64,000 nt of DNA from an uncultured Bacilli bacterium (GTDB lineage: Bacteria; Bacillota_I; Bacilli_A; RF39; UBA660): assembly GCA_934101575.1 (NCBI GenBank), contig CAKORJ010000001.1:558001-622000 (forward strand). The letters are read 5' to 3'. The notes under the pieces are model-generated. The model worked only from the letters and a program-made list of their open reading frames with translations, was not told the origin of the DNA and ran no database searches. This document shows positions 1 through 8,642 of this stretch, piece by piece; position 1 is the first letter of the stretch; every line of letters starts with the position of its first letter. A program made the position numbers and the translations under genes.

Positions 1-489
1 GGGATGACTTTAGAATCAGAGATTAATGACTCTAATAGATATTATTTAGAAAATGATATTGCTGTAGTTTATAAAAAGCCTACTCCTATAAAGGTAGTAA
101 AACAGGTTAATGAAAAGATAATTAATGCTTATTTTGAGAAACCTTCTACTACTGATTATAATGGTCTATATAAAGGAAAATATATCGATTTTGAGGCTAA
201 GGAAACTAAAGGGGTATCTTTTCCTCTTAAAAATATTCATCCTCACCAGATAAGACATTTAGAAAACATAGAGCGTCATGGAGGTATTTGTTTTTTAATT
301 GTGAGATTTGTTAATGTTAATGAGACTTATCTTTTATTTGAAAAGGATTTTGATTATTTTATTAAGAATAATACTAGAAAGTCTATTCCTATTGATTATT
401 TTAAAGAAAAAGGATATTTAATTAAAGATAAGTTGAGGCCTATGGTTGATTACATTGAAATTATTGATAAATATGGAGGTATATTATGA
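1..489 (+). CDS. recU: Holliday junction resolvase RecU (5' end outside window)
   Basis: RecU cuts four-way DNA junctions during recombinational repair and chromosome segregation in Bacillota. The 162 visible codons carry the family core: KKPTPIKVVK, then STTDYNGLYKGKYIDFEAK, which holds the catalytic acidic residues and lysine, then HPHQIRHL and the ending VDYIEIIDKYGG. The first visible codon is GGG (Gly), followed by MTLE. RecU proteins normally read N-R-G-M-x-L-E there, so the ATG at base 4 is internal and the true start lies upstream of the window. The stop overlaps the next gene by four bases (ATGA), the usual recU-ponA arrangement of Bacillus, so the two are probably translationally coupled. 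Identification is secure. Confidence 0.93.
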   Translation, partial: GMTLESEINDSNRYYLENDIAVVYKKPTPIKVVKQVNEKIINAYFEKPSTTDYNGLYKGKYIDFEAKETKGVSFPLKNIHPHQIRHLENIERHGGICFLIVRFVNVNETYLLFEKDFDYFIKNNTRKSIPIDYFKEKGYLIKDKLRPMVDYIEIIDKYGGIL

Positions 490-3296
490 AACTTAAAAAG
501 ATTAAATTAAAGAAAAAACCTAGTGTTAATGAAAGTAATATTAAGCCTAAACAGACTTCTAAGCTTATGATGGGATTCATAATTGTTACTGCTTTACTGT
601 TCTTAGTAGTCGGATTTTTAGTATTTGGTGTTTGGGTTGCTATTCCTTTTACTATTTTGTATTTACTTATGTTATGGCTGGTTAGAACTATTGATCGGTA
701 TCCTGTTGGAAGCAGAAAAAGGAAAAAAGCTAAAAATGCTTTTATGATTATACTTCTTATTGGTATTGTTGGTATTTTAGCTTTTATTGTTTTCTTTATA
801 ATTATTATTATTTCTTCTCCTTCGTTTGATGTTGATAAACTAGAGAGAAATGAAACAACTATAATATATGATAGTAATAATGAGACCATTGCTACTCTTG
901 GTAATGAAAAGAGAGAAAAACTCGAGTATGATGAACTTCCTAATGTTTTAGTAGATGCTATTGTTGCTACTGAAGATTCTAGATTCTTTCAACATAATGG
1001 TTTAGATGCTCCTAGATTTGCAAAAGCTGTTTTGGGGCAACTTGCTGGAGCTAGTGATGCTGGTGGTGGTTCTACTCTTACAATGCAAGTTGCTAAGAAT
1101 AACTTTACTTCTCGTGAAGCTAGTGGTATTCAAGGTATTATAAGAAAGTTTACTGATATTTATTTATCTGTATTTAAAATTGAAAGGGCTTTTACTAAAC
1201 AAGAAATTATTGAGTACTATGTTAATGAACCTTTCTTAGGAAGTAATTCTTATGGGGTTGAGCAAGCTGCACAAACTTATTTTGGTAAACATGCTAAACA
1301 ACTTAATTTAGCTGAGGCTTCTTTGATAGCTGGACTTTTCCAAGCTCCTGGTGCATATGATCCTTTCTCTGATTCTGATGCTGCTACTCAAAGAAGATCT
1401 ACTGTTCTTTCTTTAATGGTTAGACATGGTTATATTACTGAAGAAGAAAAAAATATTGCTGAATCTATGAAGGTTAAAGACTTACTTGTTGATTCTAAAT
1501 CTTCTAATACTAGTATTTATCAAGGTTATATAGATTTAGCTGTTGAAGAAATTGTTAATAAAACTGGTATGGACCCTTATGTAGTTCCAATGCAAATATA
1601 TACTAATATGGATACTAAGAAACAAGAGGCTTTAAATAAAGTATTTGATGGAAAAACTTATACATGGGTTAATAAAACAGTTCAAGGTAGTGCTGTTGCT
1701 GTTGATAGTGCTACTGGCAAAATTATAGCTGTTGGTGCTGGTAGAAATAGAGTTGGTGAAAGAACATTTAATTATGCTACTGATATTTCTAGACAAATAG
1801 GTTCTACTGCTAAACCACTATTTGATTATGGTCCTGCCATTGAATATAAAAACTACTCTACTGCTCATATATTTAATGATAAACCTATTACTTATACTGG
1901 TACTACTCAAAAGATTGTTAACTATGATGGTAGATATTTAGGTAATATTTCTTTAAGATATGCTTTATCTGATTCTAGAAATGTTCCTGCTGTTGAAGCT
2001 TATCAATCTGTTGATAATGAAAAAGTTAAGAAATTTGTAACTAGTCTTGGTATAAAACCTGAAATTGATTCTTCTGGTTATATGCATGAGGCACATGCTC
2101 TTGGAGCATTTAATGGGGCTTCTCCTTTACAACTTGCTGGTGCATATGCAGCATTTAGTAATGGCGGTACTTATTATGAACCATATTCTGTTAATAAAGT
2201 TATATTAAGAGATTCTGATGAAAAGATTGATTTTAAATCAGATGGAGAAAAAGTAATGAGTGAAGCTACTGCTTATATGGTAACAGATGTATTAAGAGAT
2301 GTTCCTGGAAGAAATAATATGCCTACTCTTACTTCTGATCAATTTGCTATGAAAACTGGTACTACAAACTATGATAAAGAAACAATAAGTAGATTTGGTT
2401 ATTCTTCTGAAGCTGTTCCAGATGGATGGCTTGTTGGTTACACTCCTGATATTAGTTTGGCAATGTGGACTGGATATGTTGAAAATAAACAAGGTGTTTA
2501 TCTTACAATGTCTCAAATGTATTCTCATAAGAATAATTTATATGCTGCATGTGCTAAAGCAATATTTAATAATAATGGTTCTAAATGGACTAAACCTTCT
2601 ACTGTAGTTAGAGCAAAAGTTGTTAAAGGTACTGAAGAACTTGCTAGTTCTACTACTCCTAGTAGTATGGTAACTACTGAATTATTCAAACGTGGTTATA
2701 CTCCTAAGAAAACATCTAATAAATATAATGTTTTACCTAATCCTTCTGGACTGACAGTTGAATACTCTGGTGGTAAAGTTTATATTTCATGGGCTGCTGC
2801 TAAGAAACCTGATGATAGTGATGACAGTTTAGGAGCATTTGGATATAATGTTTACTTAAATGGACAACTTTTAGGATTTACTACTAGCATTTCATATACT
2901 TATTCTGGAGCTAATCCATTTGGTACTTATACAGTTAAAACTACTTATAAAAATTCTAGTTCTAATATGAGTTCTGGAGTTAGTAAGAGTCTTAGTCAAA
3001 ACATAGATATTAAGAGTAATGTTGAAGGTACAGTTAATCTTAATGTTGGAGGTCCTTCATTCTCTCCTTCTACTAGACCATTTACAGTTTATGAAAATGG
3101 TGTAGATGTTACATCTTCTGCATCTATTACTACTACTATTACTGATTCAAAAGGCGCTGTTGTTTCTTCTATTAGTACAGCAGAAGCTAATACATATACA
3201 ATTACTTATATAGTTAAATATGATGGTAAGACTAGTAAAGCTCAAACAATTGTTAATGTTTTAGGAAATGACTCTGGTGATAAAGATAGCGAATAA
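486..3296 (+). CDS. ponA: class A penicillin-binding protein, transglycosylase/transpeptidase
   Basis: Bifunctional peptidoglycan synthase acting outside the membrane on lipid II. The glycosyltransferase (GT51) domain shows ATEDSRFFQHNG with the catalytic Glu163 and GGSTLTMQ (about 194-201). The transpeptidase shows the acyl-serine motif STAK (440-443), SRN (497-499) and KTG (623-625). A fibronectin-III-like segment follows near residues 750-830, and a second beta-rich segment ends the 936-residue chain. The N-terminus appears to have three hydrophobic segments (about 28-50, 52-68, 84-110) instead of the usual single anchor. The gene overlaps recU by four bases and ends in an intrinsic terminator. 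The symbol is by analogy to Bacillus gene order; the biochemical class is certain. Confidence 0.95.
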   Translation: MKLKKIKLKKKPSVNESNIKPKQTSKLMMGFIIVTALLFLVVGFLVFGVWVAIPFTILYLLMLWLVRTIDRYPVGSRKRKKAKNAFMIILLIGIVGILAFIVFFIIIIISSPSFDVDKLERNETTIIYDSNNETIATLGNEKREKLEYDELPNVLVDAIVATEDSRFFQHNGLDAPRFAKAVLGQLAGASDAGGGSTLTMQVAKNNFTSREASGIQGIIRKFTDIYLSVFKIERAFTKQEIIEYYVNEPFLGSNSYGVEQAAQTYFGKHAKQLNLAEASLIAGLFQAPGAYDPFSDSDAATQRRSTVLSLMVRHGYITEEEKNIAESMKVKDLLVDSKSSNTSIYQGYIDLAVEEIVNKTGMDPYVVPMQIYTNMDTKKQEALNKVFDGKTYTWVNKTVQGSAVAVDSATGKIIAVGAGRNRVGERTFNYATDISRQIGSTAKPLFDYGPAIEYKNYSTAHIFNDKPITYTGTTQKIVNYDGRYLGNISLRYALSDSRNVPAVEAYQSVDNEKVKKFVTSLGIKPEIDSSGYMHEAHALGAFNGASPLQLAGAYAAFSNGGTYYEPYSVNKVILRDSDEKIDFKSDGEKVMSEATAYMVTDVLRDVPGRNNMPTLTSDQFAMKTGTTNYDKETISRFGYSSEAVPDGWLVGYTPDISLAMWTGYVENKQGVYLTMSQMYSHKNNLYAACAKAIFNNNGSKWTKPSTVVRAKVVKGTEELASSTTPSSMVTTELFKRGYTPKKTSNKYNVLPNPSGLTVEYSGGKVYISWAAAKKPDDSDDSLGAFGYNVYLNGQLLGFTTSISYTYSGANPFGTYTVKTTYKNSSSNMSSGVSKSLSQNIDIKSNVEGTVNLNVGGPSFSPSTRPFTVYENGVDVTSSASITTTITDSKGAVVSSISTAEANTYTITYIVKYDGKTSKAQTIVNVLGNDSGDKDSE

Positions 3297-3308
3297 GCTA
3301 TCTTTTTT
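3285..3308 (+). terminator. intrinsic terminator after the PBP gene
   Basis: GATAGC and GCTATC form a six-base-pair stem around the stop codon and are followed directly by six T residues. Confidence 0.75.
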
Positions 3309-3309
3309 C

Positions 3310-3338
3310 TTGAATTCTTATTTCATATATTATATAAT
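3310..3338 (+). promoter_or_regulatory. sigma-A-type promoter of the LCP gene
   Basis: TTGAAT (3310-3315) and TATAAT (3333-3338) are separated by 17 bases. The Shine-Dalgarno site GAGGAGG follows shortly after, before the ATG at 3366. Confidence 0.75.
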
Positions 3339-3365
3339 ATTACTATCATAGAGGAGGCTTTACTT

Positions 3366-5423
3366 ATGGATGAAAACAATTCATTTGATGACTTAAAAAG
3401 AAAAAAAATTAGTGGTAGGAAACTTGTTTTAAATATTATAACCATCATCACCCTACTTGCTTCTTGTTGTTTGATTGGTTCTGTGTATATGATAAGTGGT
3501 GTTGAAAATACTTTAAGATATATTGGTATGGGTGTTATTTTTGTTATTAATATATTACTTATACTTTTATGTAGAAAGCTTTTTAATAAGAGAAAAAAAT
3601 CTAGTGTGATTATTAGTATTATTATTAGTGTTATTATGATTGCTTCTCAGTTATTTATTGGGTACTTTATATTTAAGACTTATAGCTCTCTTAATAATAT
3701 GAATAAGAGTAAGATTACTTATACTACTGTTATTGCTACTAAGAGTGATTCTAAGATTAATACTGTTAGTGATTTAAAAAATAAGAAAGTTGGTATTGTA
3801 GTTGATAAGACTTCTATTGATGGATATGTTATTGGTCTTGAAGTTATAGATGAACAAGGTTTGGATAAGAATAGTAATGTTATTGAATATAATGATTTTT
3901 CTAATTTAGTCAAAGATTTATATGCTAAAAAGATTGATGCTATGATTATTGGTAAGAATTATCCTAGTATGTTTAAGGCTACTAGTAGTTATAAGAATAT
4001 TGAAAGTGATACTAAGATTATTTATGAAAAGTCTAAGACTTTATCTAAAGATGAAATTGCTAAGCATACTGGTGAAGAAATGGTTAATTTTAATACTTCG
4101 GATAAGATTGATAAACCATTTACTATGCTTGTGATGGGAATTGATTCTACAGCGGAAACTTTAGCTAAGAATGCTACTGGTAATGGTGATGCTCTTATGC
4201 TTGTTACTTTTAATCCTAAGACTTTAAATGCTACTATATTTAGTATTCCTAGAGATACTTATGTACCTATTGCTTGTTTTGATAATCAAAAAGAAAATAA
4301 AATTACTCATGCAGCTTGGAATGGTGAAAGTTGTATGATTAAGACTATTGAAAATTTTACTGGTATTAATATAGATTATTATGTAAAGATTAATTTTAAA
4401 GGTGTTATTAAGTTAGTTGAGGCTCTTGATGGTATTGATGTAGATGTTCCTCTTGACTTCTGTGAATCTAATTCTAAAAGGTCTACTAAAACTAAAAATT
4501 TAGTTTGTCTTAAGAAAGGTAAACATACTTTAAATGGTGAAGAGGCATTAGCTCTTGCAAGACATAGAAAAACTCTTTTAACCGGGGATCTTCAAAGGGG
4601 TGTTAATCAACAACTTGTTGTTCAAGGTATTTTAAATAAATTAAAGAGTGTTAAGAGTGCTAATCAAATGCTTACTATTCTTGATACTGTTAGTAAAAGT
4701 ATGGATACTAATTTTACTACTAAACAAATATTATCTTTCTATGATATTGCTAAACAACTATTTATGACTAGTACTACTGATAATTTAATAAATATGCAAC
4801 AACTTTATTTACAGGGTTCTAGTCAAATGATTTATGATGAGGGAATGGGACTTGTTTTATATGATTATATTCCTAATCAAGAGAGTTTGAAACTTGTTGT
4901 TAGTACTATGAAACAGAATTTAGGTCTTGAAGATGTTAAAAATGTTAAGAAAATGAGTTTTAGTATAAAGAAACCTTTTAAACTTACTACTATTGGTAAT
5001 GAAGTTAACAGTGCTACTAAGACTTATACCCTACTTCCTAATTTTGTTGGTAATAGTGAAAGTTATGCTAGAAGTTGGCTTGCTAGTAATGGTCTTTCTG
5101 CTAGTGTTAGTACTAAGGAAGTTAGTTCAGGATATTATGATGGTCAAGTTATTTCACAAAGTTATCCTTCTAATAAAAGAACCGATTTGATATCGGGTTC
5201 AGTTGGATTAACTGTTGCTAAAGTTATAAAAACTACTACTCCTAGTACTAGTTCTAGTAATAATAATTCAAGTTCTAATAGTAATTCTTCTAATAAGAAT
5301 ACTGATAAATCTAGTAGTTCTAATAGTAATAATACAAATAAAGATAACAATAATAAAAGTGATAGTAGCAGTAGTGGATCAGATAACAAAGATACTACTC
5401 TTCCACCAGAAATTATAGATTAA
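3366..5423 (+). CDS. LCP-family (LytR-CpsA-Psr) wall-polymer ligase with solute-binding-like and PASTA domains
   Basis: LCP enzymes attach teichoic acids or capsular polymers to peptidoglycan outside the membrane. After three hydrophobic segments (about 20-42, 52-70, 80-102) comes a region at 115-230 resembling part of a periplasmic solute-binding domain: it includes TVSDLKNKKVGIVVDKTSI and the motif KKIDAMIIGKNYPSM. The LCP domain spans about 250-430, with GDALML, SIPRDTYV and ALARHRKTLLTGDLQRG supplying the conserved Asp and Arg residues. A PASTA-like unit (about 555-618) and a Ser/Asn/Lys-rich disordered tail (624-685) complete the chain. It follows the PBP gene but has its own promoter and terminator. 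The polymer attached cannot be read from the sequence. Confidence 0.88.
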   Translation: MDENNSFDDLKRKKISGRKLVLNIITIITLLASCCLIGSVYMISGVENTLRYIGMGVIFVINILLILLCRKLFNKRKKSSVIISIIISVIMIASQLFIGYFIFKTYSSLNNMNKSKITYTTVIATKSDSKINTVSDLKNKKVGIVVDKTSIDGYVIGLEVIDEQGLDKNSNVIEYNDFSNLVKDLYAKKIDAMIIGKNYPSMFKATSSYKNIESDTKIIYEKSKTLSKDEIAKHTGEEMVNFNTSDKIDKPFTMLVMGIDSTAETLAKNATGNGDALMLVTFNPKTLNATIFSIPRDTYVPIACFDNQKENKITHAAWNGESCMIKTIENFTGINIDYYVKINFKGVIKLVEALDGIDVDVPLDFCESNSKRSTKTKNLVCLKKGKHTLNGEEALALARHRKTLLTGDLQRGVNQQLVVQGILNKLKSVKSANQMLTILDTVSKSMDTNFTTKQILSFYDIAKQLFMTSTTDNLINMQQLYLQGSSQMIYDEGMGLVLYDYIPNQESLKLVVSTMKQNLGLEDVKNVKKMSFSIKKPFKLTTIGNEVNSATKTYTLLPNFVGNSESYARSWLASNGLSASVSTKEVSSGYYDGQVISQSYPSNKRTDLISGSVGLTVAKVIKTTTPSTSSSNNNSSSNSNSSNKNTDKSSSSNSNNTNKDNNNKSDSSSSGSDNKDTTLPPEIID

Positions 5424-5436
5424 AAAATATATTATA

Positions 5437-5462
5437 AAGAGAATAATTGATTCTCTTTTTTA
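5437..5462 (+). terminator. intrinsic terminator after the LCP gene
   Basis: AAGAGAAT and ATTCTCTT pair across a short loop and are followed by a T run. Confidence 0.75.
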
Positions 5463-5480
5463 TTTAGTTTAAGGTATAAT

Positions 5481-5502
5481 AAAAAAGTCTTATTTAAGAC
5501 TT
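5481..5502 (-). terminator. intrinsic terminator of the DUF4116 gene
   Basis: On the minus strand, AAGTCTTA and TAAGACTT form a hairpin overlapping the stop codon, followed by a U run. It is convergent with the preceding LCP terminator. Confidence 0.7.
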
Positions 5503-7733
5503 CTTACTTTGTGATATATCTTTTGTATTAAGTTTTTTTTTGGTTTTGGATCATTATTATCACTAGTTGCTTGTGTTTGTGATAATTCTTGTGTTATCTC
5601 TTCTTTTAGTTTTTCTGGTATATAATTTATTGCACGTGCATCTTTTTCTAAGGCTGCTAATGCTATTTCTTTATCTATTATCTCTTCTGGTATGTATTGT
5701 ATAGTCATTAGCCAAAATTCATGTTTAATTGCTGCTTTAGCTATTTCCTTATCTATTATTTCTTTAGGAATGAATTCTAATGCATCTCCATATCTTTGTA
5801 CTGCTGTTAAAGCTACTTCTTTGTCTATTAGCTCTTTTGGAGCATATTTTATAGCAAATCCCCTATTTTTAACTGCAATTAATACTATGTCTTTATTTAT
5901 TAGATTTTTTGGAACGTATTCTAGTGCTCTTCCATCTTCCTTAAGTGCTGCTATAATTATGTCTTGATCCATTAATTTTCTTGGTACATATTTTAATGTA
6001 AGTCCATATCTTTCTACTGCTGTTAGAGCTATTTCTTTATCCATTATCTCTTTTGGTACATATTTTATGGCTTCTGATTCTTTTTTAATTGCTTCTAATG
6101 CTAATTGTTTAGTTATTAGTTCTTTTGGTACATATTCTAAGGCGGTACCACGTTGTTTAATTGTTGCAAATAATATATCTTTATCTATTAGTTCTTTGGG
6201 AATAAATTTTATTGTTTCCATATATGATTCTATTGCTGTTAGAGCTATATCTTTGTTTATTAGTTTTTTTGGAAAAAATTCTATTGCACCTTTATTTTGA
6301 TTTAGTGCTTCAAGAGCTATTTCTTTATCTATTAACTCTTCTGGTACATATTCTAATGCTCGGCCACTTTTCTTTACTGCTATTAAGGCCATTTCTTTAT
6401 CTATTATTTCTTTTGAAACGCACTTTAAAAACCAGCTTCTTTCTCTTACTAAATTCATTGCTAATTCTTTGTCTTCTATTGCTCCTTCTGCTAGATAACT
6501 AATTCCAGGGCTTCCTATTTTATTGAAGAATAGTATTAATTTTTTATCCTTAAGATTTGGTGTTGTTCTTTTTAATTTATTCTCTTTCATTTCTGTTAAT
6601 CTTGGATCTCTTTGCCATCCCATCGGCCATACGGGGTCATCAATTTCATATATAAATTTTATATCTTCTTGTGTTAATTGTTTATTACTTTCATACTTTG
6701 TATATACGTATGTTATCATTTGGGCATCTTTTACTCTTCTTTTATAATGTCCTGCATCTTTAAAGTTTTCTAACTTTTTAGCAATTACATCTTCAAAATG
6801 TGGTTCTATATTTTGATCATTGGCTACTCCTCTTATTTCTGCTATTTTATTTTTGCCTTCCATTCTTATTGCAAGTCTTGGAATTGTAGCTTTACCTTCT
6901 TCGTCATAAGTATAGTATACATAAAAGTCTCCGTCTTTAACTTGCTTTTTACAAGTTTCTTCCCCGGCTGTACACCATCCTGTATTTTTACCTTGAAGTG
7001 ATTTATATAATTCTTGGTAATTATCTCCTTGTTCATACTTTATCCATTTTCCTTTTGTTTCTTCGCCAAAGTTGTTTTCTCTTTTATCTTTTAACTGAAT
7101 TGTGTAAAGTTTGAAGAAATTACCATTCTTTACTAATTGTTCTAGTTGTTTGTCATCTATTTCTTCTTTATTTATTTCTTTTATTACTAAATCTATTGAT
7201 TTAGAAAGTACTTCTCTATCAAGTTCTGGGAATGGTGCAATTGTTGTTTTGCTTCTTTTGTTATAAATTCCTTTATTTGTATCATAATTTCCTATAGTTA
7301 ACATTCCTTGAAATGCCCAATATTTCGCCCAGGTTGGATAAAACTTAGCATCTTCACTTGTAAAGTAGTCAATCCATTCATCTAGAGATTTCCTTTGGTC
7401 TTCTATTATTAAGTTTTTTTGTTCTTCTTTTTGGAATTCAGTCATATGAATACCATATTGATCGAACTGTACTTTATCTAAATAATTTATGTAACTTTCT
7501 GGAATATCTTCTTCTTTTATTACATATTTATCATAATAAAAATCTTTTAAAACATTTATTCCTGTATCTGTCTTATGATTTATTGCCTTTTCATGTACTC
7601 TTTCAAGTCTATCAATATATTTCTTTACTGCCTCATATTTATTATCACTTTTTGTACTTGAATGTTTTACACTTTCTTCGTTATATAATTCTTTATATAG
7701 TTTTAATAAAAACTTTTCTCCTTCATAGTTCAT
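5490..7733 (-). CDS. DUF4116 repeat protein with PcfJ-like W-C-T-A motif
   Basis: Cytoplasmic-looking 747-residue protein with no signal peptide. Residues about 423-712 consist of 12 tandem repeats of 24 residues with consensus I-A-L-x-A-[IV]-x(8)-[LI]-x-[YF]-[VI]-P-x-x-[LI]-[IM]-D-K, the signature of DUF4116. Each unit should form two short helices, giving a solenoid that could bind protein. Before the repeats, NTGWCTAGEETCKKQ (about 250-264) and DGDFYVYY resemble the motif region of PcfJ-type proteins found on conjugative elements and in gut genomes. Molecular function is unknown. The start is supported by AAGG upstream of the ATG. The promoter overlaps the terminator of the neighbouring 7824-8612 gene, so the two are probably separate units, although a little read-through is possible. 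Confidence 0.7.
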   Translation of the reverse strand: MNYEGEKFLLKLYKELYNEESVKHSSTKSDNKYEAVKKYIDRLERVHEKAINHKTDTGINVLKDFYYDKYVIKEEDIPESYINYLDKVQFDQYGIHMTEFQKEEQKNLIIEDQRKSLDEWIDYFTSEDAKFYPTWAKYWAFQGMLTIGNYDTNKGIYNKRSKTTIAPFPELDREVLSKSIDLVIKEINKEEIDDKQLEQLVKNGNFFKLYTIQLKDKRENNFGEETKGKWIKYEQGDNYQELYKSLQGKNTGWCTAGEETCKKQVKDGDFYVYYTYDEEGKATIPRLAIRMEGKNKIAEIRGVANDQNIEPHFEDVIAKKLENFKDAGHYKRRVKDAQMITYVYTKYESNKQLTQEDIKFIYEIDDPVWPMGWQRDPRLTEMKENKLKRTTPNLKDKKLILFFNKIGSPGISYLAEGAIEDKELAMNLVRERSWFLKCVSKEIIDKEMALIAVKKSGRALEYVPEELIDKEIALEALNQNKGAIEFFPKKLINKDIALTAIESYMETIKFIPKELIDKDILFATIKQRGTALEYVPKELITKQLALEAIKKESEAIKYVPKEIMDKEIALTAVERYGLTLKYVPRKLMDQDIIIAALKEDGRALEYVPKNLINKDIVLIAVKNRGFAIKYAPKELIDKEVALTAVQRYGDALEFIPKEIIDKEIAKAAIKHEFWLMTIQYIPEEIIDKEIALAALEKDARAINYIPEKLKEEITQELSQTQATSDNNDPKPKKNLIQKIYHKVRSLK
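5598..6467 (-). repeat. 12 tandem 72-base coding repeats (DUF4116)
   Basis: Twelve 24-residue units in one frame, with recurring phrases such as VPKELIDKEIAL. DNA identity between units is moderate, so the array looks old rather than recently amplified. Unit 11 has two extra residues. Confidence 0.8.
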
Positions 7734-7766
7734 ATAACATACCTTCTTTTATTTATCTATATATTA

Positions 7767-7795
7767 ATTTTATAATAAAAAAAAGCTTGTAACAA
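7767..7795 (-). promoter_or_regulatory. promoter of the DUF4116 gene, -35 inside upstream terminator
   Basis: On the minus strand, TTGTTA (7790-7795) lies at the loop of the hairpin that ends the 7824-8612 gene. Seventeen bases downstream is TAAAAT (7767-7772). Confidence 0.6.
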
Positions 7796-7801
7796 GCTTT
7801 T
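7776..7801 (-). terminator. intrinsic terminator of the 7824-8612 gene
   Basis: AAAAGCTTG and CAAGCTTTT pair around a three-base loop. A-rich plus-strand sequence on the left supplies the U run for minus-strand transcripts. Confidence 0.7.
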
Positions 7802-7823
7802 TAAATACTTTTTATTGTAAATA

Positions 7824-8612
7824 CTATTTTCTTGCTCTTCTACTTCCACTTTCGCTTTGATTACTATTAGCATTTACATAATCTATATAGTTTTGATGTT
7901 TTTGATAGTGGAATGGGCTTAGGTATATCCTATCTCCTTCGACTATCATTCCATGATCTTGGGCATAAACATCGGTTGGTTTTTCTTTTTTTGTTAAATC
8001 TAGCTTTTTTATTGTTTTTTGACTTTCTGGACTTCCTTGCCACTTATCATATTTGTTAAAATAATCTAGTTGTTCTTCTAAACTTTTAGTCTCTACTTCC
8101 CATGGTAATTCCATTTCATAATAATTTGGATTTTCACATTCTTGATAGCAACCACAGTAATTTAACAAAAATTCATCTTCTGTTACATAGGCCTTATTGT
8201 GTGGTACATCTTGCATTTTAAATTTTTGTGCTAATTCTAACAATTTTTGTTGTCCTTCTTTTCCAACACAGTTTACTCCAAAGTTTATACACCCTTTATG
8301 ATATGAAAATTTTGTTATTCCTTCGCCTGATAAGTTTTTATATATTTGTTTATTTTCTTCGGAAAGTGATTTTTCTTCTATTTCTATCCAACATTCTCCC
8401 TCATTTAAATGATCACTAACCATGAATGTATAAATATTTTTATTCCATAATTCTTCACATGCTGGTAAACATTCCTGAATAATATATCTTGTTGGGTTGT
8501 TTTCTACTATTTCTTGTGATTCTCTACTTACTTCATTATAATCATCATTTTCTGGCAAAAATCCTTTTTGTTCTAGTTCGATTGCCCATTCACTTTTTTT
8601 ATTTTGTCCCAT
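7824..8612 (-). CDS. hypothetical protein, Cys-containing, cytoplasmic
   Basis: I do not recognise this 262-residue protein. It has no signal peptide or membrane segment. A cluster of cysteines, YCGCYQECENP, lies at about residues 151-161; two more lie at about 109 and 116 (CINFGVNC) and others near 49-53 and 73. These could bind a metal, but no standard zinc-finger spacing is obvious. The C-terminus is short, Ser-rich and basic (ESGSRRARK). The start has AAAGG upstream. It lies between RNase J2 and the DUF4116 protein, both on the same strand. Its acidic composition matches the neighbouring DUF4116 protein, but no shared function can be claimed. Confidence 0.6.
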   Translation of the reverse strand: MGQNKKSEWAIELEQKGFLPENDDYNEVSRESQEIVENNPTRYIIQECLPACEELWNKNIYTFMVSDHLNEGECWIEIEEKSLSEENKQIYKNLSGEGITKFSYHKGCINFGVNCVGKEGQQKLLELAQKFKMQDVPHNKAYVTEDEFLLNYCGCYQECENPNYYEMELPWEVETKSLEEQLDYFNKYDKWQGSPESQKTIKKLDLTKKEKPTDVYAQDHGMIVEGDRIYLSPFHYQKHQNYIDYVNANSNQSESGSRRARK

Positions 8613-8642
8613 GTTATTTAACCTTTCATTATTTTTATATAA

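Noticed and set aside
461..889. Long hydrophobic minus-strand reading frame opposite the PBP gene
   Set aside because: It is the antisense shadow of the PBP membrane segments. It has no ribosome-binding site and no similarity to a protein family.
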